From: Tetragonia tetragonoides
Lineage: Eukaryota; Streptophyta; Magnoliopsida; Caryophyllales; Aizoaceae
Direction: 5' to 3'
DNA: 64,000 nt
Assembly (NCBI GenBank): GCA_038025085.1
Contig: CM076151.1
Location: 10,049,001-10,113,000, forward strand
Positions 50,998 through 62,823 of the stretch are shown one piece after another; position 1 is the first letter of the stretch, and the number at the start of each line of letters is the position of its first letter. The notes under the pieces were generated by a model, which did not search any database, was not told the DNA's origin, and saw only the letters and a program-made list of their open reading frames with translations. The position numbers and the translations under genes were made by a program.

Positions 50998-51150
50998 CAT
51001 ATGGAGGCGTGGTTCAGTAGCTATAATCCTTACAAATCACACTGCCAAATATTGGAGAGTGCAGGTTCAAGCTAACTATTCTCCCAATCCCAACTCTTTC
51101 AATTTATTATTTTCCCTGAGATTTTCTTTAAAGATAATAAAAATAAAAAC
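50998..51150 (+). mobile_element. Candidate tRNA-derived SINE
   Basis: GCGTGGTTCAGTAGC resembles a tRNA A box. GTGCAGGTTCAAGCTAAC, about 50 bases later, resembles a B box. An A-rich AATAAAAATAAAAAC run follows. The layout suits a SINE. The tRNA-like part does not fold as a canonical tRNA, so I do not call a tRNA gene. Confidence 0.4.
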
Positions 51151-51289
51151 CCAGCTTTGGGCTCTCATACGTGAAGGCATTAAAATCTGTCACTTATCCT
51201 CCCCCCCCCCCTCCTTTGATAAGAAAAATATTTATGAAAATTACGAAAAAGAAGACAAGGTCTCCTCAGATTAGTCCTATTCCGTTGGA

Positions 51290-51960
51290 TATTAGAAATA
51301 GAATAAATACGAAATGCACCAGCCACTTTAAGTAATCCTATCCCAAAGCAAATCTAATGATGTAAAGGAGCCTCTGAAAATTCTTGCATTCCCCACAGCA
51401 AAGAGAGTGAGGCATGCCTCCACAGCATCCCAATCTCCTTCCCCTTCCCAAACCCCACAAAGCGCATCTGCAAGAACACAAATGCAGTAGATACAACCTT
51501 CCCATACACACCAAACAACCAGGCCCAAAGTTACTGAGCCACCTGGCAGTGCAAGGCCAAATGTGGCATTGGGGGGTGGTTTCGTTACTGGCCCTACAAA
51601 GTACACATATATCCAGATAATTAGACAACCCTGGCCTTTTCCACTGCCACATACCATTTGTATGAACCTTCCCAGAAGGTCACAAAAACCCGCACCTTCA
51701 ATTTGCATAGGAAGCTGTCAAATGAAACTGGGAGTTACTAAGGAGTTCCCACGAAGAAAAGACTTACTCCAGAAGAGAACACACCCCATAGAATGACACA
51801 TCCAGACCCTAGAGTCTGTTTGTCCGCAGAATTGCAGTGTCCAAACAGCAAGTAAAAAGTCAGCTCCTTTACTTCCCGATCCAGAAGAGACCTTCGCAAA
51901 TATAAATCCCAAGAACCTTTATGTAAAGGCGCAAATATAAGCCTCAAGAACCTTTACGTA
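51290..51960 (-). mobile_element. L1-like LINE fragment, C-terminal reverse transcriptase region
   Basis: On the minus strand, fragments in shifting frames match plant L1 ORF2: DSRVW followed by a SxGVFSSxKSFF block, and further on SLDLLWDRITYL, the usual L1 C-terminal signature. Frameshifts and stops show it is dead. Confidence 0.7.
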
Positions 51961-52029
51961 AGGAGTGGAACTCAAAAAAGGAGCATTATGGAGGATAAGC
52001 AGCTAAAACAACCGTGGAAACATTTGGCC

Positions 52030-52340
52030 CTTTTTTTATTTAATTTTTCTTCCCGCTTTTAGAGAGAAATCATATTTATATTCAAGTTTAGAATGTACAG
52101 CAGGAGAGGACAAATTATCCTCTTCCAAGAAACAAATACAAATTAGCCTAGTTCCACCGGAGCTCAGAAATATTGTACTTCTAAACATCCCCGCTGCTCT
52201 GGTCCATAAAGAGAGCCAAGTATGTAACCCTATCCCAAAGCACCCTGAGAGAGACTGAAACCCCAGTAAAGATCCTAGCATACCTCTCCAGTCATATGCA
52301 CCATAAAAAGCGCCAACAAGGCACAACGCTACAATGCCTC
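52030..52340 (-). mobile_element. L1-like LINE 3' end
   Basis: The minus strand encodes a worn DRVTYLALFMDQSSGDV block and then the 3' end, GATAATTTGTCCTCTCCTGC followed by CTTGAATATAAATATGATTT and an A-rich stretch. It is a 5'-truncated copy of the same L1 type as its neighbour. Confidence 0.65.
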
Positions 52341-52597
52341 AGAAATATGTACACTATTAATGCAAAGAGGAAATGGACTAAGGAACCAATAAGTTTACAT
52401 CCAAAACAAAAGAGAACTTCAGACATGGGCTAGTTGAATCTAAGGCACAAAACAGAATGCTCATAAAGATCATCATCGTCAATTAGGAATTACTGAAGAA
52501 ATTTTATGTCAAACTGATACCAAGCAGAGAAATTAACAACAGCATAACTTAACTTTTTTTTTTTGCTCGTCAACAGCATAACTTAACTGGTTCTTAC

Positions 52598-55500
52598 CTA
52601 GCTTGCATGTTCGAGACAAAAGTCGAGTAATTTCTGGACATCTTTATCGTCTAGATGATTTTTCTCAACAGGCTCCTCGTCATTTAGGCCTTCAGAAATG
52701 TCTTTCTTCGTAACAGTCCATCGCTTCAAAATAATAACAATCAATTTAATCTGTTACATAAGTTAAGGGAGTTACGGCAAGTCGGCAACAACAAGTTCCA
52801 AGCTTCATTTTCGGAATTCAAGTTTAAATTTTATACAACTAAAGTGTATTGAACAATGGCAAGGAAACACAACCAGAAATGAAAGGATACAGCAGTAGTT
52901 CTTGAGTTTAATTTTGCTTCAGAAGTTGCAAGCATCTCATGTTTTTGAGAGGATGTATCCCACTCGCTGTCGAGCAGCATATCTTCAATCAAATCTGATC
53001 TACTCACAAGCATTCGAACATATTGGCTGAGACTTGAAGGGCTCATCTCAGTTTCTTGAACTTGAAGCAGAAGTGTTGCCAGTATGCTCCACAATGCATT
53101 TCTTGCCTCAACATCATCTGAAGTAAAGGGAAATAGATCAAGGAGCGACTGCAAGAAAAGGATATCTGCATATACAAAGCATCAGCATCAGTTTCCATGG
53201 GGTATGGTCCCTCCAAGCTCACAACAACAACAACAACAACAACAACCCAGTAAGTATCCCGCCTAGGGCGGGGTCTGGGGAGGTCCAGATGTACGCAGTC
53301 TTACCCCTAACTAGTCACCTAATAGAGAGACTGTTTCTGAAGACCCACAAAAAAACTTCTTTTTTTTCAAAAACATTTGCAAAACAAGGTTGTTTTTTTT
53401 TGTTTTTTTTTTCTTCCAAAAGCGCATGCAATAAGGAAGAAAATTAAGAATGAGCCAAAGAGTGAGAGGAAGAAAGCATAACCAAACTAGAAAATAAGAT
53501 TAAAATATTGTCCCCTCCAAGCTCCAACCTCTAAAATATTGTCAAACCTGGTGAAGGAATATTTTGCATAAATTCGCTATTAATGAACCCAATATATTAA
53601 AAACTTGTCTGAATTTGTTTGTTCGGTATGACCCCCTAGGCCCCTACCAATAGTATATAAATTCAGGAAATTTTGATTCCAACTTTTCTTACAACAAGGC
53701 TAGAAGAAAGTACGGTCATAATCAGACAACATTTACACGTCAAAAATAAAAATATTCACCTTTTGCCATTTCCAAAGCCAGATCAGTGGCATCAGCCAGA
53801 ATATTTGCAATCAAAACTGCTGCAGTAACACAGGAATTGGAGAACTGCAACAGATACCAAGCATTAAAAACCAATGTCCTGGACTCAAAAATAAGTGGTA
53901 GACCTATTTACCAAAAAATCTTATAGCACTTCAATATTAAAATATTAGCTGAACCAATCTGGGGGAAATGGATAGCCTATTACTTAATTAAAATCCTCGA
54001 AAGATGTCTGCTTTGTGTGAGCTCGAAACATGTCAAGTAGTCCTCTAAAGCTAGTTTTAAAGGCAAAGTGGAATGAAGTGCTTAGGGAGAGCCATATATT
54101 TTCTGAGCACTAGGTATGTTTACAGGAGTTCCTGATTTTTCTTCAAGGAGCCTCCAGATGTTGTTTGTTTAATGAGTTACATGAGTGAACCAAGCACTGA
54201 ATACATAAAAGAGTTTCAGGGGAGCTATAACCTGAACATCAGCAAGCATGTGAGATCATACACAAACAATTATAGAAGTGTTGGAAAAGTAGCAGAAGCA
54301 GAAATGAGGGGAGAACTTCCCTGAAATCAACATGACTCAATCTGTAAAAGAAGAAAGGAACTCTGGAAGGGCAAGGTTCAAGCTGCGGTTGCATGAAACC
54401 AATATGTTTATAGCTCATTTAAGACTGTTCTCAAGAAAATAAAGCACCTCAATCTTTTCAGGCATTTTGACCAGTTTCATAGCCATCTGAAATAGTTCCT
54501 TCTTTGAGCTTAATTCTTCTGAATAATTGTCAATGACAGAAATCGCTTCAATTGTGCGAAGAATTGAATTAAGTGCCGGATACCTGCAAAAGTTGAAAGC
54601 ATAAACCAAAACTCAACAGAACATCTGTCAGCACACTGAATCAGTTAGCATAACTAAGTGATTATAAAGTGCTAAACAGAACATTAACCATGGTAGCATA
54701 TCTGAGTCAGCAACTAGGAAAATGTGTCAGGGAGATCATGTGTTCTTAGACAAGAATGACACACTATTATGTTACATTTTGTGCTTAATTGACATTTCAG
54801 GAATATTTTGCAATGAAGCATGTGGATACATATTCTTCACTTTATATACTCACCGAGATCTGCAAGTCACTTCAACAAAAACAGGATATATAAAAAAATT
54901 GGTAACTAAAACTTGAAGTGAAGTCTGCTCTCTCTGAAACAGGAACCTTGCTGTCCTAACAAACCACTATGGACTCCTTATCATATTTATTATTATTTTT
55001 TTGATAGAGACTCCTTATCATTTTTTGGATAAAGATAAAGTTTTATTATAACTGAAACAGATCTACAAGACAAGAGGACAAGGAGTCCTCATAAAGAATA
55101 AAAAATTACAAACCTCCCCAAGTTGAACATCAGTAAGGGGCACCCCTTTAAAGGCCCCTGCCGCCTTGGCACAGAGAGATGCCAAATAAACCATCCTATC
55201 CCAAACAAAATCAACTGGCCTAGACACACGCGTGAAAAACCTAGCATTACGCTCCAACCAAATACACCAAAAAATGGCGAAGAAAGCACATCACCAAAAT
55301 GCTTTAGTCTCCTTGCCTCTCCCCCATCCCAAATATCGGGCCTGCAAATGCTGCACAAAGGTAGGTGGACAAACTACACTCCCCCCTCATACCAAGGAGC
55401 CACCTCCAGCAATCCCAAGCAAACTCACACTGAACGAATACATGTATAGAAGTCTCACTAGCTCATTGACAAAGCACACACACATCCGGAAGTAAAACCC

Positions 55501-58500
55501 AGCCTGGTCTCCTCCATTGTAGCATAACATGAGTATTCAACTTACTTAGTACCAAGGTCCAGACAAAAGCGCGCACCTTGATGGGAACCTTCAACTTCTA
55601 AATAAAACTATCAAAGGGAGAAGGGGAGTAATGTGGTGGTAGGCTAAGGTGGTGAAGAAGAGATTTGCAGGAGAAGACCCCAGAGGGGTCCCCCCCCCTC
55701 CAAACCCGGGAAATCCCCTGTGGCCCCAATCTGAATAGTATCTAAAAGGCTAATCAAAGAATCACCTCCTCCATATCATATCGGTCCCCATTCCTCGGCA
55801 AGATCACAAGTTGGTGATTATCAGCTGCATCGCCAGCTTGGTGACATCCGACCCAAAACAGATTAACAGAAAGTGAAGAGTAGCAATGCCCATCTTTCAG
55901 TGTGCTATTTTTGGCTTTGAGATTGATTTCCTTTATTAATCAACACAAATCTTGCAAACCAACACTAAATGGTTTTTGGTCATTGGTACAGAGCTTGCAC
56001 ACCAGCGCAAAAACTTTCAAACATCTAGCAATGTAACCAACAAAGAGTGATAGTTATCCTAGTAAAGAAAAATGGTTTAATGATCAGAAATAAAATTATA
56101 AGTTTCACGGAAGCTAGTCTACCAAATGAAAAGAATGAAACAGATGGCTCAGTTACCATGCTCAAGCAAAGGGCACGACACACTGGAAGGAAAATAACAG
56201 GAAAGAAAATATCACACCAGAAAGAAAAAAAACCCAAAAACAATCAGTCAACATGTTCTTAACATTGATGAGCACCTAATGTAATAGATCTCATTGTCAT
56301 ACAGAGCCAAATACGAGTATCTTACCGTTCAGGCACTCTTTCGCTTGTTAGTTTTCCCATCTCAAAAGCAAGGAGACTAACCAAAAGATTTGGAAGCCCC
56401 AAGTTCATAAGAGTAGGAAGAAGAATGGGTGCAGCTTCCTGTTGATTTTCCATAATTGCTAACAATAATCCAACACTCTGTTCAAAGGAGCAATAAAGAT
56501 AAAGACAAGTTATCCTATTAAGATCAATTTACTACATCTGAAAAGACTGAAAACCATCATTATGGAAAACTGCATTAATGAAGAGATCAACATAACTGAC
56601 AAAGTAATCTGAAATACATTTAATTGAAAAGCAAACAATATGAAGTTTACTATGAGTATTGAATTCAACAACTTCAGAAAGGAAAATCATTTAACCCACG
56701 GGTTTGGTCCAAGAATATATGTCCCATGCTTAAGGTTATTGATTAAACATGTAGGCCATAAATGGTTAACGTACCGAAAAATGCAGGTCAAATTGCTAGC
56801 GCAATAAAATGGGACAGCTCACTTAGAGACAAACACTTTTGGTAATATGTAGAGAGTTGTATGATTGTGACAGAGGTTCCTCCTCTTTCTTTATGATCTC
56901 TGGGGGTCCAAAAAGTAGACATCTATATGAAATTGGTTTGCTTTTCTTATCCTTCTGTGATCAACTGGGCTTATCTTGAATATTCAGCCATTTTGAGCAA
57001 TTTAAGTGAAGAAGACTAGTTACATGGCACCTTTTGTCCAAAATCCCAACCATTTCGTTTGACTTGAGGTGAGAGAAGGGGAGGCTATGAGTGCCTTATG
57101 GGACTTGCGCCATTTTCCAGTAAGCAATGAATGTGAGAAAGAATGTGAAAGACAGACTCCAACAAATTCAGATATTCCAGAGCTGAGTTCAGAAAATGTT
57201 GTAAGATTAGATCTTCAAGTACTAAGTTCTTTTGCATTAACTTTTCTTCCATAATTTATTTAAACAAGGACTATTGTTTTTCTTCCTTAATAACATCTGC
57301 AGTAAACCAAGTCTGAACCATGGTGGTAAGCTAGCATGGAGCCCTTACCCTCTCTTCACTCATTAGGACGTCCAATCCACAGAAGTCACCAGTCACCCTT
57401 GCTCATCTCTCTGCCACCAACCCCCCCCCCCAAAGAAGAAAGAAAAAAAGAAAAGTTGAAGTTGTTGGGGGCATTTATGATCATGTATTTTAGTGGCGCA
57501 AACCTGACCATATGTGATCTCATTTGCCCTTGGCAGTTCATCCCTGAAGTTGTTAAAATCCTCCAACGTTATTCTTAATGAATAATCTACTTTTTTTTTG
57601 TTTGGTTCATGGCCTTTGAATGTATACAAACAGATGTCCCAGTATTTCCATTACCATATACTCATTTATCCAGATTAAAGGGAAAATAAGAGTATTAAGT
57701 ATTGTTTACCCTCTCAGTGAGAACAGGATTTAAGGTATTCTCAGCAATCCAAAGGACACGGCTTAAGATTTGCTCTGACTGCAATGCTTTGGCCCACACA
57801 ATGCATTGACAACCTTGAAGACCTGAGGTTAGCAACCTGCATGGAAATAATCATTATGAACACTCCACTTTGCCCCCATGAATTTGACATTATTAAGGCT
57901 GATCAAGACTTATTTTATAGAAGACATCATTTATATCAACGTAAAAGAAAATGAGACAAGTTGAGCCCAGTATGATATGTTCCAGATTCAACCTTTTTGA
58001 TGCATTACTTGCATTGCATCACGTTATTTTTTTCACAGCTAGTATACCCCAAGCCCCAATCCAACATTTACAGTTCTGATAGGTTGTGTCAACAAGAACA
58101 CAACACAGTTTCTTCCACTTCAGGAGACGTCTAGAAAGTCAGGTAAAGTTGTATGCAGCCTTTTTTAGATAAAGAAAAAATATATTAATAAGAACTCAGA
58201 ATTACAGCAAGGAGTCCTGCAGAAACCAAAAGGGAGTATGCGGGTTGTTTATTTCTAGAATAGGTTCGAATTTCTGTGAGCCCTCTTAGCTCAGAGGTTA
58301 GAGCATCGTATTTGTAATGCGATGGTCATCGGTTCGACACCAAAGCTAGGCGCCAAGAACCAACCAGACTGACCTAGTGGCAGAACTATTTAGATACTAT
58401 AGCTCCTAAAGGCCCTGCTGCTCTAGACCATAAAGAAGCTAAATAGGTGACTCTATCCCAAAGCAAATTAGAAGATAAGTAGTCCCAGTAAAACCTGTGT

Positions 58501-58724
58501 GTTTCCCTCCCATCAAAGGCACCACAACACCATGAAAATAGCATTCTGAGCATTCATTTCTCCTCCGCCCAAATCCCACATACCAAATTGGCAGGAACTC
58601 CAAAACAGTAGCGGGACAGACCCAAGGTTCCCCAAATATGCCAAACAGCCTACGACAAAGGGTCAGCACAACAGCACACAGCAAGAATAGATGTGCCATG
58701 ATGTCATGACTAGCCCCACACAAC

Positions 58725-58780
<56 letters not shown>

Positions 58781-61048
58781 CTATATAGGCCACCAACATC
58801 AACATACTTTTCCACAAACGTGGCAGTTGCAAAAGATATATTTTTCTTCATGTTTTTTTTCTCCCCCTCTTATTTGGGGGGTTGTGACAAGAAAAGATAA
58901 AAGAAGTTTGTAGAGCAGAAATTGATACTGGACAATGGACATTACCGACAAACTTCACATAAGCAAGGGGCATCATCTGAGAAAACTTGATCAACTATTG
59001 TTTCCAACAATCCATTAGTGGACGTAATCCGGTTCATAATATCTTCATGGCAGGCAAGGTTGCCAATAATTCCAAGGGTAATCTCCTATAGGATCAGAAT
59101 GCAGCCAACTAACTTTGTTAAGATTGTGAGACAAACTTCTAACTTTATGAGTGAGAATGAAAGATATTGTACAAAAATTAAGACAAGAGTATCACTTACT
59201 CTAATACGGACAGAAGCAAAAGACCTAAGATTCGCCAAAAGGACTTCAAGAACAAGGTTTTGCACCTGAAGAAAGCTACAGTTAGATATTATCCCTTCAT
59301 TTTTCTTTTAACTTCCTAAAATGGTATTTTGGTTGCAAGCCACTTTCCTCTGCGAACTGGAGATGGCTTGGTTTGGCTCAGTTTTGAATGACCTTTTGTG
59401 TGATCGCACTAAATGTATGCGTATGTTTTTATGTAACTTTAGACAGGTATCCTCAGTAACAGCACACATGAAACCACTAGTTTTCATTCCCAGGTAATCA
59501 TAACAATATAATTCAGCATCTTAGGTTTATATTCTTACCTGTCAGAAAGCATCAAAAGTCCCCATCCTCATTTAACAATTGCATTACCATTTCTAAACTG
59601 TATAATATCCACTTCTGTTGAAATTAACCTTAACCACATGAAAGAAGAAGACTAATATCCATCACATAAAGTAGTAGGCGAAGAAAATCAAGTACCATTA
59701 ATTCTGCGAGTTCTTTATTAGCAGCAAGGTCCCACAAAATGCAACCACTTTCTTCCCATTCCTCTTCTCTTGCTGACTTCTTAAGATGCTCAGTTTCATG
59801 GCATGCCTCGCCATCAATCCCTTCTGATCTTGGAGATTTTTGAATGTCATGTTGAGTTTCCATAGCCTCTGCATTACCATTTGAGTTGTTCAGGACACCA
59901 TTTCTAATTGGAGAGAATGTAACGTCTTCCATGGGATCAAAGTCAGTCTCAAGTCCTTGCAAGTCATCATTTTGCTTCCCATCAATAGGTAGAAGCTTGC
60001 GAATCAAGGAGATTACATGGCTAGGATCGATAGTTGTTGAGATGTCAAATAACTGAATCAAAAGGCCACAGAAACTTTCAGTTTGTGGGTATATCAACTA
60101 CAATCTTGTAATTGTAAATTTACAGAAAGTGAATAAGGGTCAAGTCGCTAGCCCAAATACCCCATTCACATTTGAAATAAAGAAGTTGCTACTGCAAATC
60201 AACATAAAAATTCCTGTTACACAGTTAGTCACCATTTCCTTTTAAGATAATTTCAACGGCAAAGGACGTGTGACTGCAAGTATCTATCTCTCTCCATTGC
60301 AGCATCTCATGTGAAACACCAAAACACCTCGCTCACTCTCCATTACCCTCCTGAAGGTATTCAAGACAAAATTTACACTATGCTCAGGACTTCCAGATTT
60401 TGTTGACAATGAATTCAACCCCTTAAACTTTCTCACATTCAGTTAAAGGCAAATTTTAATGTCTAGCAACTAAATTCCCATGTCTGAGACAAATATCCAC
60501 CAAAAACAACAAATTTCACACGAATTGACGAGCGAGAGCGTAAAACTGTTCATACTGGTCTGACTAATTGAAAAAATAGCAGCCAAATTGCAGGTATGAG
60601 ATAAATTCTATATATTTCACAGTAATATCATGATTTCAATTTAACTACAATTTATCAAAAAGCAGCCAATTCCATATGTTTACCGAATTAACCAACACAC
60701 ATATGAGAAAGATTATAAAGAAACTCCAAATGACCGAAAAGCAAATTATAAGCTAAGCAACAACAGCATTTTCCAATTGAAACGCAAAACACGAACACAA
60801 AATCAACCAGTAGCAACGAAAACAAAGGTTCAACTTGATTAAACAATCATTGTTGGCAGGAGTAATTAATCGTTAATCAGAATATACAATGTATAAATAA
60901 TACCCTAGCTGAACTCTTTTTGGAAAAATTAGAGAGAGAGATAATAGAGGGGAGAAATTGGGATTAATTTAACCTCGTGAGGAGGAGCAGAAGGGTTGCG
61001 GTCAAGTTCGAGTTCTTCCTGTTGCCGCCATTGTTGCGCATCTTCCAT
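52598..61048 (-). CDS. SAAL1-like armadillo-type protein
   Basis: Ten exons, 61048-60974, 60097-59696, 59265-59200, 59085-58946, 57836-57710, 56477-56326, 54583-54448, 53844-53760, 53165-52891 and 52723-52598, join in frame to 527 residues. The start reads MEDAQQWRQQEELELDRNPS. The family signature WEESGCILWDLAANKELAEL comes near residue 140, followed by LGIIGNLACHEDIMN. Helical repeats typical of ARM-like proteins follow, and the end is LLDFCLEHAS. The animal relative SAAL1 promotes proliferation of synovial fibroblasts; the plant function is unknown and I infer none. The acceptor of the last exon (GAAG|CGATGG) is the weakest junction. Several introns hold retroelement remnants. Confidence 0.88.
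53219..53345 (-). mobile_element. SINE 3' part with (GTT)n tail, minus strand
   Basis: On the plus strand (CAA)9 is followed by CCCAGTAAGTATCCCGCCTA, GGGGTCTGGGGAGGTCCAGA and TGTACGCAGTCTTACCCC. I recognise this as the 3' body of a widespread plant SINE type (Au-like) whose tail is TTG repeats rather than poly-A. It lies just upstream of SAAL1 exon 9, inside the intron. Confidence 0.7.
55025..55760 (-). mobile_element. L1-like LINE 3' fragment in a SAAL1 intron
   Basis: The minus strand encodes LERNARFFTRVSRPVDFVWD and then [20 protein letters not shown], a good match to the plant L1 C-terminus. It is followed by GGACTCCTTGTCCTC and an AT-rich end near 55025. It is 5'-truncated and in the same orientation as the host gene. 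Confidence 0.75.
58163..58721 (-). mobile_element. L1-like LINE 3' fragment with an internal insertion
   Basis: The minus strand encodes CGASHDIMAHLFLLC, the zf-RVT motif of plant L1 ORF2 (Cys...His...Cys), and continues in worn frames to an end like CAGGACTCCTTGCTG near 58200. The distance between the coding end and the 3' end is about 130 bases longer than in the copy at 55025-55760; the extra piece contains the trnT-like sequence. Confidence 0.7.
58280..58352 (+). tRNA. trnT-UGU: Plastid-type tRNA-Thr(UGU) copy, 3' end degraded
   Basis: CTTAGCTCAGAGGTTAGAGC, the anticodon arm TCGTATTTGTAATGCGA (anticodon TGT) and GATGGTCATCGGTTCGA match chloroplast trnT-UGU as I know it, with one change in the anticodon stem that leaves a G-T pair. 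The 5' acceptor strand GCCCTCT has no matching 3' strand (the sequence is CAAAGCTAGG), so the tRNA is probably not functional. It is best read as a short nuclear copy of plastid DNA, or a retroposed plastid-type tRNA. Confidence 0.75.
58722..58781. repeat. (CAA)n trinucleotide microsatellite
   Basis: About 19 CAA units run with one early interruption. The repeat abuts the L1 fragment at 58163-58721 and lies inside a SAAL1 intron. It may be the tail of a TTG-ended SINE whose body is gone, or a simple SSR. Confidence 0.95.
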
Positions 61049-61139
61049 TTGAGATGCTCGCAGCTGTGATTTTTCTCTCTCCTCTTTCGATCAGTGTCTC
61101 GCTATGGAGTGTGTGGGTGACTGTGCCTTGGTCTTCTAA
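61049..61139 (-). promoter_or_regulatory. Immediate upstream region of the SAAL1-like gene
   Basis: Only about 91 bases separate the SAAL1 ATG from the nested MITE at 61140-62043. This stretch is CT-rich on the coding strand near the start codon. No TATA box was seen, so the core promoter may lie in or beyond the MITE. Confidence 0.4.
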
Positions 61140-62043
61140 GAGCCTGTTTGGGAGTTTTGGTTGGGAAGAGAAGGAAAGGAAATGAGGTGAGGGGAGGGGG
61201 AGGGGGAGGGGGAGGGGAAGGGAGGAGAATGAAGGTGAAATAATTTATCTTGTTTGGTAGTTTAAGTAAGGAAAATGGAGGAGAATGGAGGGGAATCGAT
61301 TAGGGGTGGCAAAATGGTTGTGTCGTATCGTGTTCGTGTTCGTGTCGAAGATAAACGTGCAGAAATCTCTCAACTCTAACCCAACCCATTTATTAAACAG
61401 GTTGGAGTTTTCAATACTAATCTGACCTGTTTAATAATCGTGTCATAGTCGTGTTGACCTATTTAACCTGTTCGACCAATTTAACTAACTTTTCCTTTGA
61501 AAAATTGAAAAATTACTTGTATAAATACATGATAAAATGCTAGAAAATATTTCAAAATGGATCCATATAAAATTCCATGGTAAATACATGTAAAGTAAGG
61601 TAAATTATATATTTTCACTTCAATTTTAATTGTAATATTGGTTTAATCGTGTTAGAGCGTGTCAGTTTCGTGTTTGAAATCTCAACCTGAATCTAACCCA
61701 TTTAACTAAGCGTGTCAGCGTATTCGACCCATTTAATTAAACGTGTCGAAAACCCTTGACACTAACCCGCTAATTTCGTGTCCGGTTCGTGTCGTGTTGT
61801 CGTGTCGTGTCAGCTTTTGCCAGCCCTATAACCGGCTATTGTCACTTAAAAATTCCTCTTCCCCTCTATTTCCCCCAATTTGGGGGGAACAAAAATTGAG
61901 TTAATGGAGGGGAATGGAGGGTAACAGTTCCCCTTCATTCCCCTCCCTTCCCCTCTTTAAAAAAAACTTACAAACAAGGAGAATTTTTTATTTCCCTTCA
62001 TTCCCCTCCCTTCCCCTCCCTTCCCCAACTCCCAAACATGCTG
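61140..62043. mobile_element. Harbinger/Tourist-like MITE split by a hAT-like MITE
   Basis: The left end GAGCCTGTTTGGGAGTT and the reverse complement of the right end, CAGCATGTTTGGGAGTT, match at most positions and are flanked by TAA on both sides (61137-61139 and 62044-62046), the 3-bp duplication of PIF/Harbinger elements. The interior has G-rich GGGGGA repeats (about 61190-61225) on the left and C-rich complements on the right. The element at 61301-61828 interrupts it. Confidence 0.7.
61301..61828. mobile_element. hAT-like non-autonomous element (528 bp)
   Basis: The left end TAGGGGTGGCAAAA and the reverse complement of the right end, TAGGGCTGGCAAAA, differ at one position and fit the TAGGG-type hAT terminal repeat. 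Inside are repeated TCGTGT motifs near both ends. No 8-bp duplication could be confirmed. There is no transposase. Confidence 0.75.
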
Positions 62044-62280
62044 TAAAGGAAGAAAATGAAATGGAGGGAAAGGGAACAACTAACAAGAAGGAAAGCAAGA
62101 GAAATTGCGTATGCAAGCGAGACAGCCGTCATCTTTCTAAAACTAGTGGAACCGTAAAGATGGTTTTGGGCTGTGCTCGAGTCGTGCTTGTGCTATGCTT
62201 TCGTACTTTACAACGGGTTTTTTATACACACAAGAGAGAGAAATAATGTATTGAAATAGGTGTTCCAAACTAATGTTTGA

Positions 62281-62823
62281 TTGGTCCTAATAATCAACAA
62301 CTGAAAATGGAAGTAACTTGTTGCGTCGTGGGATTAATCACCGCCTTAAAAGTGATTTCGCCTTGATCTAGGTGCAAACCGATTACCCGGCGCTTGTTTC
62401 CCAAGGTTAATACAACACCTTTCTTCGTGTGCACTCAAGAGGGATTGGAACAAAATTCAACTTGCTCATAGATAAAAAGGTGAAAGAGAGAGAAAATAAT
62501 ATAGATGATTCTCTCTTCGTATTTTTCAGCAATATGAATAAGGCTTTTATAGCCGGAAGAGGACTGAAACTTTCCCACCAATAGGAAATCAATTAAGGCA
62601 ATTAGTGGGAAAATAATCAAGGACATTAATGACTTAGAGATTAATGATATAATATCACAATAAAGATAATGGCTGAAAATCAGTAGCTGTTATATACAAG
62701 AACAAAAGATTATAACAACAGAAATGAATCTCATTAGTTCTAATATTTCAGCAATTAAGATTTCGCGAATTTGAAAATATTGGGTGAAATCAAACTCAGA
62801 TTGATTATAACAAAATTCTAACA
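62281..62823 (-). mobile_element. Probable solo or truncated LTR
   Basis: On the minus strand the segment begins TGTTAGAATTTTGTTATAAT, has a TATA box in GGCTATAAAAGCC (about 62545-62557) and ends near ...CCATTTTCA. TG...CA ends with an internal TATA box are typical of LTR retrotransposons. No primer binding site, polypurine tract or gag-pol sequence adjoins, so it would be a solo LTR. The target duplication is unclear. Confidence 0.5.

Larger units (their letters stand above)
49163..52597. other. Intergenic region between convergent RMI2 and SAAL1-like genes
   Basis: The first 300 bases are probably RMI2 3' UTR. The rest holds a candidate SINE (50998-51150), L1 fragments (51290-51960 and 52030-52340, minus strand) and the 3' UTR of the SAAL1-like gene. 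Open frames at 50018-50977 have no known motif. Confidence 0.55.

Noticed and set aside
51003..51075. tRNA gene
   Set aside because: A- and B-box-like motifs are present but there is no acceptor or anticodon stem pairing; a SINE head is more likely.
58663..58900. Frames of poly-Val and poly-Thr
   Set aside because: They are translations of the (CAA)n/(GTT)n microsatellite.
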